Shown here: positions 43,158-51,505 of the stretch, piece by piece
Layout: each line of letters opens with the position of its first letter
How positions within the stretch are numbered: position 1 is the first letter of the stretch
From: Salinirubrum litoreum
GTDB taxonomy: Archaea; Halobacteriota; Halobacteria; Halobacteriales; Haloferacaceae
Direction: 5' to 3'
Assembly: GCF_020567425.1 (NCBI RefSeq)
Contig: NZ_JAJCVJ010000004.1
Coordinates: forward strand, 115,492 to 179,491
DNA length: 64,000 bases
Notes under the pieces: generated by a model
Told to the model about the DNA's origin: nothing
The model's input: only the letters and a program-made list of their open reading frames with translations
Database searches by the model: none
Position numbers and translations under genes: made by a program

Positions 43158-44729
43158 ATGACATCCGACAACGTTCGTATCTCCCGGCGCTCGGTCCTCG
43201 CAGGACTGGGTGCCATCGGTATCGCTTCGGCCGGTGCAGGACTCGGCACGACCGCTTTCTTCAGCGACGAGGAAGCGGTCGCCGCGTCCCTGCAGGCCGG
43301 CCGCCTCGACCTGCTGGTCGACTATCGCGCGACGTACAACCCGTGGCTCTCGGCCGACGAGGTCAACGCCCGTGGGCTGATCGGTGACTTCACGGCCCGT
43401 GAGATCCCCGGCTCCGACTCCGTCCTCATCAGCGAGGCGCCGGCGCTCTCGACGACCGACGACCCCGAGGACGACGACGGCATCGTCCCCGGCGACGACG
43501 GTCCGGCGCTGGGCAACCAGGCGTGGGCCGACTTCACCCGCCGGTACGACGCCTGTGTGAACGAGGACGAACTCGCGTACGTCGACGGCGACAGCGAGAT
43601 CATGTTCACGCTCCGTGACGTGAAGCCGAAGGACGAGGGCGAGGCGACGATCAGCCTCCACATCTGTGACAACCCCGCGTACCTCTGGACGCAGTTCACC
43701 TGCGAGAACGACGCCGACGCCGGCATCGTCGAACCCGAGGCGTCCGCCGGCGACACCGGCGTGGACGCGTTCGCCGACGGCGAACTCGACGACTACATCT
43801 ACGTCGAGATGTGGTACGACGTCGACTGTGACAACATCCACGACGACGGCCCGGACGACGACGACAACGACCTCGACGACGAGGCCGAAGAACTGTACAT
43901 CTACCGGGGCTCGCTCGCGGGCCTGAAGGACGCCGCCGGTGAGGGTCTCGCACTGAACCCCCTCGCGGACATCCAGATCCCGGACCCGAACGGCGACCAC
44001 GACGACAACGACGACGGCGACAACGGCGACAACGGAGGATCGGGCGAACTGCTCACCCAACTCCTCGTTCCCGGTAACCCGGTCTGTTCGGACATCCGTG
44101 CCGACCTCCAGCGCGCGGTCAAGATCGAGTCCGAGGACCTCGAGGAGACGACCTACGACATCGGCGAGGGCCGCGAGGTCACGATCGTCGTCGAGTCGAC
44201 CCGCGACGGCGAGATCGTCAGCGTCAGTTGGGAGACCAACTTCGGCGTCGACGCCGTCATCGTGAAGGGTGGCAACGCCGCGAACGTCTACGTCTACGAC
44301 GAGGCGACCGGCGGCGGGCCGGTCGAGTCACCGCTCAACCCCAGCAACAACCCGGCCGCGATCAGCCACATCAGCTTCTGTTACGACGGCGACGACACGC
44401 CGGACGATCCGGACGACCCGGACGTGCCCCCGCAGGGCGACCCGGGGCTGTGCTACGATCCGGGCGTCCACTGCGTGGCGTTCCGGTGGTACCTCCCGTG
44501 CTTCGTCCAGCAGGACGACGGCATGGGCTTCGGCCAACTGCCGAGTGCGACCGACGAGAACATGGCGGCTGAACTGGTCCGCAAGTTCGGCCTCGACTCG
44601 ACCGACGACATCGACGTGAACGTCGTCCAGACCGACACCATCGACTTCGGTCTGTCCTTTGCGGCGACCCAGTGCCGCCACAACATGACGAACGCCAACC
44701 CGTTCGGCGGCGCGTCGACCCAGAACTGA
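43158..44729 (+). CDS. Secreted SipW/TasA-type protein, paralog with a different insert
   Basis: 523 residues, the same shell as its neighbour: signal SRRSVLAGLGAIGIAS then GTTAFFSDEEAVAASL, matching first half, LYIYRGSLAGL at 246-256, CVAFRWYLPC and QCRHNMTNANPFG. It lacks the vWA domain. Instead an Asp/Asn/Gly linker after ~265 leads to a ~110-residue beta domain (CSDIRADLQRAVKIESEDLE, VDAVIVKGGNAANVYVYD, ISHISFCYDG) inserted after the GSLAGL strand, not before it. Probably a partner fibre subunit. No SipW-type signal peptidase gene is present nearby. Confidence 0.83.
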   Translation: MTSDNVRISRRSVLAGLGAIGIASAGAGLGTTAFFSDEEAVAASLQAGRLDLLVDYRATYNPWLSADEVNARGLIGDFTAREIPGSDSVLISEAPALSTTDDPEDDDGIVPGDDGPALGNQAWADFTRRYDACVNEDELAYVDGDSEIMFTLRDVKPKDEGEATISLHICDNPAYLWTQFTCENDADAGIVEPEASAGDTGVDAFADGELDDYIYVEMWYDVDCDNIHDDGPDDDDNDLDDEAEELYIYRGSLAGLKDAAGEGLALNPLADIQIPDPNGDHDDNDDGDNGDNGGSGELLTQLLVPGNPVCSDIRADLQRAVKIESEDLEETTYDIGEGREVTIVVESTRDGEIVSVSWETNFGVDAVIVKGGNAANVYVYDEATGGGPVESPLNPSNNPAAISHISFCYDGDDTPDDPDDPDVPPQGDPGLCYDPGVHCVAFRWYLPCFVQQDDGMGFGQLPSATDENMAAELVRKFGLDSTDDIDVNVVQTDTIDFGLSFAATQCRHNMTNANPFGGASTQN

Positions 44730-44812
44730 GCGGCCCGACCAAACCACGGATCTTTCGACCGCTTTTCGCCCGAGTAGTACGCTTTTTCAGCCCGGCCGAC
44801 GCACTGGCGCGC

Positions 44813-45460
44813 ATGGCAAGCAAGTCCGACGTGATGACGCGAGTGGAAGCCAGCGGCGCGGTGGCGGTCCTCCGGGGCGTCCCCGGCGAGCAGATCGTGC
44901 CGGTCGCCGAGGCACTGCTCGCGGGCGGCGTCACCGCACTGGAAGTCACCGCCGACAACCCCGACGCCATCGAGATGATCGCCGACCTCGACGCGGCGGT
45001 CGGCGACGAGGCCGTGATCGGCGCGGGGACGGTCCTCGATTCGAGTACCGCAGTCGACGCGATCCGGGCCGGCGCGGAGTTCGTCGTCGCGCCGCACTTC
45101 GATCCCGAGGTCGTCGACACCTGCAACCGCTACGGGACGGTCGTCGCCCCCGGCATCTACACGCCGACAGAGGCCGTCGAGGCCGCCGAGCAGGGTGCGG
45201 ACTTCCTGAAGCTGTTCCCCGCGTCGTCGGCCGGGTCGGGCCATCTCTCCTCGATTCGAGGTGCGCTCGGCCAACTGGAGATCATGCCGACCGGCGGCAT
45301 CGGCCCGGACAACGCCGGGGAGTTCGTCGAAAGCGGCGCGTTCGTCGTCGGCGCGGGCGGGGCGCTCGTGGACGGGGGTGCCATCGAACGCGAAGAGTAC
45401 GAGGTGCTGACCGAGAACGCCGAAGAACTGGTCGCCGCCGTCGAGTCGGCCCGCGAGTAA
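44813..45460 (+). CDS. KDPG/KHG aldolase, bacterial (Eda) type
   Basis: 215 residues, a class I aldolase cleaving 2-keto-3-deoxy-6-phosphogluconate to pyruvate and glyceraldehyde-3-phosphate in the semi-phosphorylative Entner-Doudoroff pathway of haloarchaea. The Schiff-base Lys is in DFLKLFPASSAG, and AVLRGVPGE, ALEVTADNP, VIGAGTVL and IMPTGGI are family motifs. The TATA-like CTTTTTCA about 27 bases upstream fixes the start. Monocistronic, converging with crtB. Confidence 0.92.
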   Translation: MASKSDVMTRVEASGAVAVLRGVPGEQIVPVAEALLAGGVTALEVTADNPDAIEMIADLDAAVGDEAVIGAGTVLDSSTAVDAIRAGAEFVVAPHFDPEVVDTCNRYGTVVAPGIYTPTEAVEAAEQGADFLKLFPASSAGSGHLSSIRGALGQLEIMPTGGIGPDNAGEFVESGAFVVGAGGALVDGGAIEREEYEVLTENAEELVAAVESARE

Positions 45461-45477
45461 CGTCGGACGTCGACAGC

Positions 45478-46431
45478 TCAGCGAACCGGCATGTGGTCGG
45501 GTCGTTCCGCGCCGCGATTCGACGGCTCGCGGTACGAGACCGTCGAGACCTTCCGGAAGACGGCTTCGGGATCCTTGTTCCACTGCCAGTGCCAGCGCGT
45601 CTTCACGAACAGCGCGACCTTCCGGGTCGTCGACAGCGACGGGGTCGCCGACAACACGTCGTAGTTCCGCCGACGGATCAGTCGGTGGTGATCCGCGTAC
45701 AGCACCGCCGCCAGCAGGACCGCGAACTGGCAGTCCTGCGGGAGGTACTTGATGCCCGCGACGCCGTTCTTGTACAGCGACTCGGTGCGGTGGAGTTCCG
45801 CCTCCATCGCCGCCCGGAACGAGTCGTCCGTCTCGAAGCGCTGGAGTTGTGCCTCGCTCACGCCGTGTTCCGCGAGTGTCGTCTGCGGGAGGTAGATGCG
45901 GTCCCGTTCGACGATGTCCTCGCGCACGTCCCGGAGGAAGTTCGACATCTGGAACGCCTCGCCGAGTGCGGTGGCGTGCGGGAGCGCCTTCTCCGCCTCC
46001 TCGGTCTCCATCACGGCCGTCATCATCCGGCCCACGGCGGCCGCAGAGCCGTCCATGTACCGTTCGAGTTCCTCGTACGTCGCGTACCGACTCTTCTCGA
46101 TGTCGGCCAGCATCGCGTCGATGAACGAGTGGACGTCCGAGTCCGGGATGTCGTAGCGGTCCCGTAGCTCCGCGAACGCCGCCAACACCGGGTCGTCGGC
46201 CGGTTCCTCGCCGAGCGCCTGCCGGCGGAACGCCTCCAGTTGCGCGCGCTGTTCCTCGGGCGTCTCGCCGTTCACGTCGTCGACAACCTCGTCCGCGAGC
46301 CGGAAGAACGCGTAGAGTACGTACGTCGCCTCTCGCACACGCTCCGGCAACAGCCGGGTGGCGAAGTGAAAGGTCTTGCCAGTCTGCCGTTGAATCGCCT
46401 TACTCTGGGCGATCTGCTCGTCTGCTACCAT
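45478..46431 (-). CDS. crtB: Phytoene synthase
   Basis: 317 residues, condensing two geranylgeranyl diphosphates to phytoene, the first committed step to the C50 carotenoid bacterioruberin. Both Asp-rich Mg-diphosphate sites are present: DEVVDD (~residue 48) and DVREDI (~168, in FLRDVREDIVERDRIYLP). Length is normal. Squalene synthase is the alternative within the family, but the overall pattern fits CrtB. An inverted repeat around a TATA-like sequence lies 58-88 bases upstream. Confidence 0.9.
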   Translation of the reverse strand: MVADEQIAQSKAIQRQTGKTFHFATRLLPERVREATYVLYAFFRLADEVVDDVNGETPEEQRAQLEAFRRQALGEEPADDPVLAAFAELRDRYDIPDSDVHSFIDAMLADIEKSRYATYEELERYMDGSAAAVGRMMTAVMETEEAEKALPHATALGEAFQMSNFLRDVREDIVERDRIYLPQTTLAEHGVSEAQLQRFETDDSFRAAMEAELHRTESLYKNGVAGIKYLPQDCQFAVLLAAVLYADHHRLIRRRNYDVLSATPSLSTTRKVALFVKTRWHWQWNKDPEAVFRKVSTVSYREPSNRGAERPDHMPVR

Positions 46432-46488
46432 GAACTGTCAGGTCGCGGTGCTACCGTCCGTCGTCGAATCCCCTGATGACCGCGCATT

Positions 46489-46519
46489 TGCCAATGGTAT
46501 TGTAGCAACCCCAGTGGCA
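46489..46519 (-). promoter_or_regulatory. Inverted repeat flanking the crtB promoter
   Basis: TGCCAATGG (46489-46497) and CCAGTGGCA (46511-46519) pair with one mismatch and enclose the TATA-like TACAATA (46498-46504, minus strand). A dimeric regulator on these arms would occlude TBP. The predicted transcript start is about 40 bases before the crtB ATG. Confidence 0.5.
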
Positions 46520-46618
46520 TAACAGTTGGTGTACTGTAACCCGCGACCGGCCCGCCGGGCGTGACTCTCGGTCGGGACGCGCCGAGCGGCTGACACCCCA
46601 CAGACCGCCCCTGACGGT

Positions 46619-47101
46619 CTACTCGTCACGCCGAACCCACTCTTCGAGCGTGAACCGGTCGAACTCGGTCCGTTCGACCAGTTCCCAGTCAGTCTCGTCC
46701 CACTCGGGGTAGTGCCGGTCGCCCTCGTACTCGCCGTGGACGCGACTGAGGACCATCCGGTCGACGTGCGGCTGGAACAGTTCGTAGATGGCCTGTCCGC
46801 CGATGACGTACGCCACCTCGCTGTCGAGCGATTCGGCGACTGCGACGGCCTCGCCCACGTCGCCCGCGTAGTGGGCGGTCGGCACGCCGAAGGTCTGTTC
46901 GGTGCGCGAGAGGACGATCTGTGCAGAACCGGGGAGGTCCTCGCGCATCGAATCGAAGGTCCGGCGGCCGAGGATCACGGGGTGGTCGGCGATCCGGGCG
47001 CGGTACTGCCGTTTGTCTGCGGGGATCGAGGGCCACGGGAGTTCCCCGTCCTCGCCGATGACACGGTTCTCAGCGACTGCGGCGACCGAGACGAGTTCCA
47101 T
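46619..47101 (-). CDS. folA: Dihydrofolate reductase
   Basis: 160 residues reducing dihydrofolate to tetrahydrofolate with NADPH. The N-terminal [33 protein letters not shown] and [14 protein letters not shown] match DHFR; the substrate-binding acidic residue is in the PADKRQYR helix region. The acidic surface is halophilic. A TATA-like CGTTAACC (near 47128) is 27 bases before the ATG. Monocistronic as far as visible; thymidylate synthase is not adjacent. Confidence 0.94.
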   Translation of the reverse strand: MELVSVAAVAENRVIGEDGELPWPSIPADKRQYRARIADHPVILGRRTFDSMREDLPGSAQIVLSRTEQTFGVPTAHYAGDVGEAVAVAESLDSEVAYVIGGQAIYELFQPHVDRMVLSRVHGEYEGDRHYPEWDETDWELVERTEFDRFTLEEWVRRDE

Positions 47102-47259
47102 ACCCGTGGGTGGGTCTGCCCGTGGTTAACGGTTGATACTCCGGACGGCGAGTACGTCGGGTGTGTGAGTGACTCGACTGCCTGACGGACCTGAGGGTGG
47201 ACTGGTGGGACGGTCCGGGCCCCGACTCGGAGCCTCCTCGGGGGCTTCTCGGGGCCGAC

Positions 47260-47317
47260 ACCACCGGCCGCGTTCACACCTCGATCCGACCACCGGCCGC
47301 GTTCACACCTCGATTCG
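47260..47317. repeat. 29-bp tandem duplication at the end of the MBL gene
   Basis: Two 29-base units beginning ACCACCGGCCGCGTTCACAC, differing at one base. The second unit covers the last codons and stop of the MBL gene, so the coding end (RIEV-stop) is repeated just beyond the gene. Confidence 0.9.
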
Positions 47318-48043
47318 CAACCCGTCGCGCGCGAACCGCACGTCGCCGTCCCACCCGGCCCGCACCGACGCGAGCATCTCGTCGTGTTTCCCTTCGGTGT
47401 GCGGGTAGCAGTGCGTGAGATACACCCGGTCCACGTCCGGGTCGGCGTCGGCCAGCGCCTCGCCCAACTGGGTCGGCGTCGGGTGGTTCGACACGTCCAC
47501 CTCGTCCGGGAACGAGCAGTCGTGGGCCAGGGCGCGACAGTCGTCGGCGAAGCCCGCGAGACCGGCGAACGCCTCGCTGTCGCCCGAGAAGCAGAACCGG
47601 TCGTCGAACCGGTAGGCCAGACACGGCATCGAGTGACGCGTCTCCGTCGAATCCACGTCGAAGCCCGCGACCGCGAACGACTGGTCGGGCGTGACCTCCC
47701 GGACCCGGAGGTCGACGCGGTCCTGCAGGTAGTCGTGTACCTCGAGCAGGTCGTCCAGCAGGGTCTTCGTCCCGCTGGGACCGACGACCGTCAGGTGCTC
47801 CTCGCCGGCGAGCCACCGCGCCTTCAGGAGTGGCATGAGGTCGGCGACGTGATCCAGATGGTGGTGGGTCAGCAGGACCGTCGAGACCGACTCGTAGCCC
47901 GCGTCGGTCCCGGCGAGGCGGTGGAGGACGCCCGCGCCGCAGTCCACGAGGAGTGTCCGGTCGTCGGACTCGAGGAGGAGACCGGTCTGCGCGCGGTCCG
48001 GGAGGGGCATCGCCGCCCCGGTACCGAGAAAGGTGACGTGCAT
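47303..48043 (-). CDS. Metallo-beta-lactamase-fold hydrolase (RNase Z-like)
   Basis: 246 residues. Zinc ligands are in HHHLDH (~residue 60), the His in STETRHSMPCLAYRF, FSGDSEAF (Asp) and LTHCYPH. The layout is that of the arylsulfatase/RNase Z branch; length is shorter than tRNase Z (about 300 residues) and the flexible arm is missing, so another phosphodiesterase or ester hydrolase role is possible. Its 3' end lies inside a tandem duplication. Confidence 0.86.
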   Translation of the reverse strand: MHVTFLGTGAAMPLPDRAQTGLLLESDDRTLLVDCGAGVLHRLAGTDAGYESVSTVLLTHHHLDHVADLMPLLKARWLAGEEHLTVVGPSGTKTLLDDLLEVHDYLQDRVDLRVREVTPDQSFAVAGFDVDSTETRHSMPCLAYRFDDRFCFSGDSEAFAGLAGFADDCRALAHDCSFPDEVDVSNHPTPTQLGEALADADPDVDRVYLTHCYPHTEGKHDEMLASVRAGWDGDVRFARDGLRIEV

Positions 48044-48133
48044 GGCCGGGACTTGTGCCGCGAGTCGGGTATCGGTGTCGGCTCCGGTATCAGCCCACGA
48101 ACGGGTCGCACGCGAGTCGCGTACCGACTCGGC

Positions 48134-48583
48134 TCAGTCGCGTTTGTACTCCTTCCGGTAGCCCCGGAACTCGGTGCGGTGGGCCTCCTCGTCGGCGAGG
48201 ATGGTGACCGCGAGGTCCTCCGTGACCGGGTCGTCTTCCGCCTCTGCGGCCTGAATCAGCGAGCGGTAGGTTGCGATGGCGTCCTCCTCGGCGTCCAGCA
48301 CACCCTCGATCACCGAGAGGACGTCGGTGCTGTCCTCCGGTGGCTGGAGGGAGTGCTGGCTCGCCTCGAACTCGCCCGAGGCCGGCGGGCGCTCGTCGAG
48401 TTGCTTGAGTCGCTGGCCGAGCTGTTCGGCGTGGGTCAGCTCTTCTTGGATGTCGGTCTGGAGGGACTCTTTGATCTCCTCGGCGCGGACGCCGTCGAGG
48501 ACGATGGCGTTCGTCATGTAGTTGAGGACGGTCTCGTGTTCGTCGAGGTAGGCCTGCTTCAGGAGGTCGGTGACGTCTGACAT
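48134..48583 (-). CDS. Ferritin-like (rubrerythrin-type) protein
   Basis: 149 residues, a four-helix bundle with metal-ligand Glu/His pairs: DEHETVLNYM, EELTHAEQLG, AEEDAIATYR and ADEEAHRTEF. No rubredoxin tail is present. It could store iron or detoxify peroxide. The ATG at 48583 follows a TATA-like CTATTTGC by 30 bases, giving a leaderless message. Confidence 0.84.
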   Translation of the reverse strand: MSDVTDLLKQAYLDEHETVLNYMTNAIVLDGVRAEEIKESLQTDIQEELTHAEQLGQRLKQLDERPPASGEFEASQHSLQPPEDSTDVLSVIEGVLDAEEDAIATYRSLIQAAEAEDDPVTEDLAVTILADEEAHRTEFRGYRKEYKRD

Positions 48584-48721
48584 ACGACTTCGGCTTGGAC
48601 CGCTGGGAGCAAATAGACTGGGGCGGCGGAAGCCGAGGAGAGCGACGCGGCGTCGTGCCCGCGCACTGACCGCCGCCGTCGGACACAACGAACTTACCCC
48701 TCCGGTCCTACCCACATTCCA

Positions 48722-51475
48722 ATGGGAGGACGCGAGTTACTCGCCGACACCGACCCCGACTTCGACGCCGAGTCGGTCGACATCTGCGACGACCACGTCC
48801 TCGACTTACTCGAACCCTCGGTCAGGGAGTGGTGGGTCGACCAGTTCGGCGCGTACGTCCCCGGCAACGGCGGGTTCTTCACCCCGCCCCAACGGGAGGC
48901 CATCCCGAAGATTCACGACCGCGAGAACGTCCTCGTCGCCTCGCCGACCGGGTCCGGCAAGACTCTCGCCTCCTTCACCGCGATCATCAACGAACTGTAC
49001 CGCCGGGACCGGGAGCAACCCGAGGGACTCGACAACTCGGTCTACTGTCTGTACGTCTCACCGCTGAAGTCGCTGGCCAACGACATCCACCGGAACCTCG
49101 AAGTCCCACTCGACGGCATCCAGGCGAAACTCGCCGAGCGTGGCGAGGACACCGAGATTCGCCACGCGATCCGCCACGGCGACACCGACTCCAGCGAGCG
49201 CCAGAAGATGCTGGAGACGACGCCGCACATCCTCAACACGACGCCCGAGACGCTCGCCATCCTGCTCAACTCGCCGAAGTTCAAGCAGAAGTTGGAGACG
49301 GTCGAGTACGTCGTCGTCGACGAGATTCACAGCCTCGCGGAGAACAAACGCGGGACACATCTCTCGGTCTCGCTGGAACGCTTGGAAGAGATGACCGACA
49401 CCTCCCCGACCCGAATCGGCTGTTCGGCCACGGTCGAGCCACTGACGACGATGGCGGAGTATCTCGTCGGGAGAGAGGAACCGGGCGGCCCGCCGCGCGA
49501 CTACGACATCGTGGACACCCGGTTCGTCCGCGACTTCGACATCCGACTGGAGTGTCCGACCGACGACCTGATCGACACGCCGCGCGGGGTGGTCCAGTCC
49601 CGACTGTACGACCGCATCCACGAACTCGTCGAGAGCCACGAGAACACCCTGATATTCACGAACACCAGATCCGGCGCGGAGCGCGTCCTGCACAACCTCA
49701 GAGAGACGTTCGACGCCTACGACGAGGAGAACTCCGGCTGTCACCACGGGAGCCTCTCGAAGGAGCGCCGACAGGAGATCGAACGCCAACTGAAGGCCGG
49801 CGACCTCGACGTGGTCACCTCCTCCACGAGTCTCGAACTCGGGATCGACATGCCACACCTCGATCTGGTGATCCAGATCGGTTCGCCGAAGTCGGTCGCC
49901 GCACTCCTCCAGCGCGTCGGCAGAGCAGGCCACCGACTCGGCCAGACCGTCGAGGGGCGCGTGATCGCCCTCGACCGCGACGAACTCGTCGAGTGTGCGG
50001 TCATGCTGAAGAAGGCCGAGGAGGGGTTCGTGGACCGCGTGTTCGTCCCGGAGAACGCACAGGACGTCGCGGCTCAGCAGGTGTACGGCATGGCGATCAA
50101 CGCGGTGCGCCCCGAGTCCGAGGTCCGCGCAGTGCTCCGCCGCGCGTACCCCTACCGCGACTTCTCCGACGCCGAGTTCGAGCGCCTCTTCCGGTACCTC
50201 ACGGCGGACTACGCCGGGATGGAGGAGAAGAACGTCTACGCGAAGGTCTGGCGCGACACCAACGACCCGCCTGACGGGGAGTACCACTACGACGACTTCC
50301 CGGTCGGCGAGCCACTGATCGGCAAGCGTGGTCGCCTCGCGCGGGTCATCTACATGACGAACATCGGCACCATCCCGGACAGCTTCACCTGTGACGTGAT
50401 CGTCCGGTCCAGCGACGAGTGGGTCGGCAATCTGGACGAGAGCTATCTCGACAAGTTGGAGAAGGGCGACGTGTTCGTCCTCGGGGGCGAGCGCTTCGAG
50501 TTCTCGTACCGGAGAGGCTCGAAGGTGTACGTGAATCGGACCAGCGCCCGCCCGAACGTCCCCTCGTGGTTCTCCGAGCGACTCCCGCTCTCGTACGATC
50601 TGGGCCACGAGATCGTCCAGTTCCAGGGCGACCTGCTCGACAGACTCGATTCCGGTGGCAGACCGGCGATCCGGGACTGGCTCCGGGAGTTCCCCCTAGA
50701 CGAGAACAGCGTCCGGGCCATCGCCCGGATGTTCGACGAGCAGTGTCGCTACGCCGGCACCGGGAGCGTCTCGACGCCCGACCGCCTCGCGGTCGAGGTG
50801 ACGCTGGACCACGACGAGTACCGCCGGCACTACTACGTCCACGCGAACTACGGGCGGAAGTTCAACGACGGCCTCTCCCGACTCGTGGCGTACCACTGCG
50901 CCCGGCAGGCGAACACCAACGTCCAGGTGGCGGTCGCGGACCACGGCTTCACGGTCTCGATGCCACTGAACCGGAAGGTGGACGTAGCGCGTGTGATCGA
51001 GTCGCTCGACCCCGAGGCGGTCGCTGCCGACCTCCGGGCCGCCCTCGACGGGACCGACCTCCTGAAGCGCTACTTCCGGATCAACGCCACGCGCTCGCTG
51101 ATGATCCTGAAGCGGTACAAGGGCTACGAGAAGTCGGCCGCCCAGCAGCAGGTCTCCAGCGACATGCTCCTCTCGTTCGCGCAGGATCTGGACGACTTCG
51201 CGGTGATGGAGGAGACCTACCGGGAGATCATGGAGGACAAACTGAACGTCGCCGGCATCCGGGAGATCGTCCAGCAGATCGCCGAGGGAGACATCGCGGT
51301 CCACAGCCAGCAGGTGGACACACCCTCGCCGCGCGCGTTCGGTCTCGCCACGCTGATGGCCAGCGACGTGGTGCTGGCCGAAGACGAGAGCGCCGTCTTG
51401 CAGGAGTTCCACGAGCGCGTCATGCAGGAGATCGGTGGCGAGGAGAGCGAGGAAGCGCGGGTCGAGTCGGAGTAG
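48722..51475 (+). CDS. Lhr-type ATP-dependent superfamily 2 helicase
   Basis: 917 residues. Motif I ASPTGSGKTLASF, motif Ia YVSPLKSLAN, motif II VVDEIHSL (DEIH), motif III GCSATVEP, motif V region SSTSLELGIDMPHLDLVIQ and motif VI QRVGRAGHR. The C-terminal ~450 residues match the winged-helix/Lhr-core beta-barrel arrangement. Archaeal Lhr enzymes unwind branched DNA and RNA-DNA hybrids in repair or transcription. No partner is adjacent. Confidence 0.9.
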   Translation: MGGRELLADTDPDFDAESVDICDDHVLDLLEPSVREWWVDQFGAYVPGNGGFFTPPQREAIPKIHDRENVLVASPTGSGKTLASFTAIINELYRRDREQPEGLDNSVYCLYVSPLKSLANDIHRNLEVPLDGIQAKLAERGEDTEIRHAIRHGDTDSSERQKMLETTPHILNTTPETLAILLNSPKFKQKLETVEYVVVDEIHSLAENKRGTHLSVSLERLEEMTDTSPTRIGCSATVEPLTTMAEYLVGREEPGGPPRDYDIVDTRFVRDFDIRLECPTDDLIDTPRGVVQSRLYDRIHELVESHENTLIFTNTRSGAERVLHNLRETFDAYDEENSGCHHGSLSKERRQEIERQLKAGDLDVVTSSTSLELGIDMPHLDLVIQIGSPKSVAALLQRVGRAGHRLGQTVEGRVIALDRDELVECAVMLKKAEEGFVDRVFVPENAQDVAAQQVYGMAINAVRPESEVRAVLRRAYPYRDFSDAEFERLFRYLTADYAGMEEKNVYAKVWRDTNDPPDGEYHYDDFPVGEPLIGKRGRLARVIYMTNIGTIPDSFTCDVIVRSSDEWVGNLDESYLDKLEKGDVFVLGGERFEFSYRRGSKVYVNRTSARPNVPSWFSERLPLSYDLGHEIVQFQGDLLDRLDSGGRPAIRDWLREFPLDENSVRAIARMFDEQCRYAGTGSVSTPDRLAVEVTLDHDEYRRHYYVHANYGRKFNDGLSRLVAYHCARQANTNVQVAVADHGFTVSMPLNRKVDVARVIESLDPEAVAADLRAALDGTDLLKRYFRINATRSLMILKRYKGYEKSAAQQQVSSDMLLSFAQDLDDFAVMEETYREIMEDKLNVAGIREIVQQIAEGDIAVHSQQVDTPSPRAFGLATLMASDVVLAEDESAVLQEFHERVMQEIGGEESEEARVESE

Positions 51476-51505
51476 CAGGCGGAGGTCGGCCGGATCGTTT
51501 CCGGG

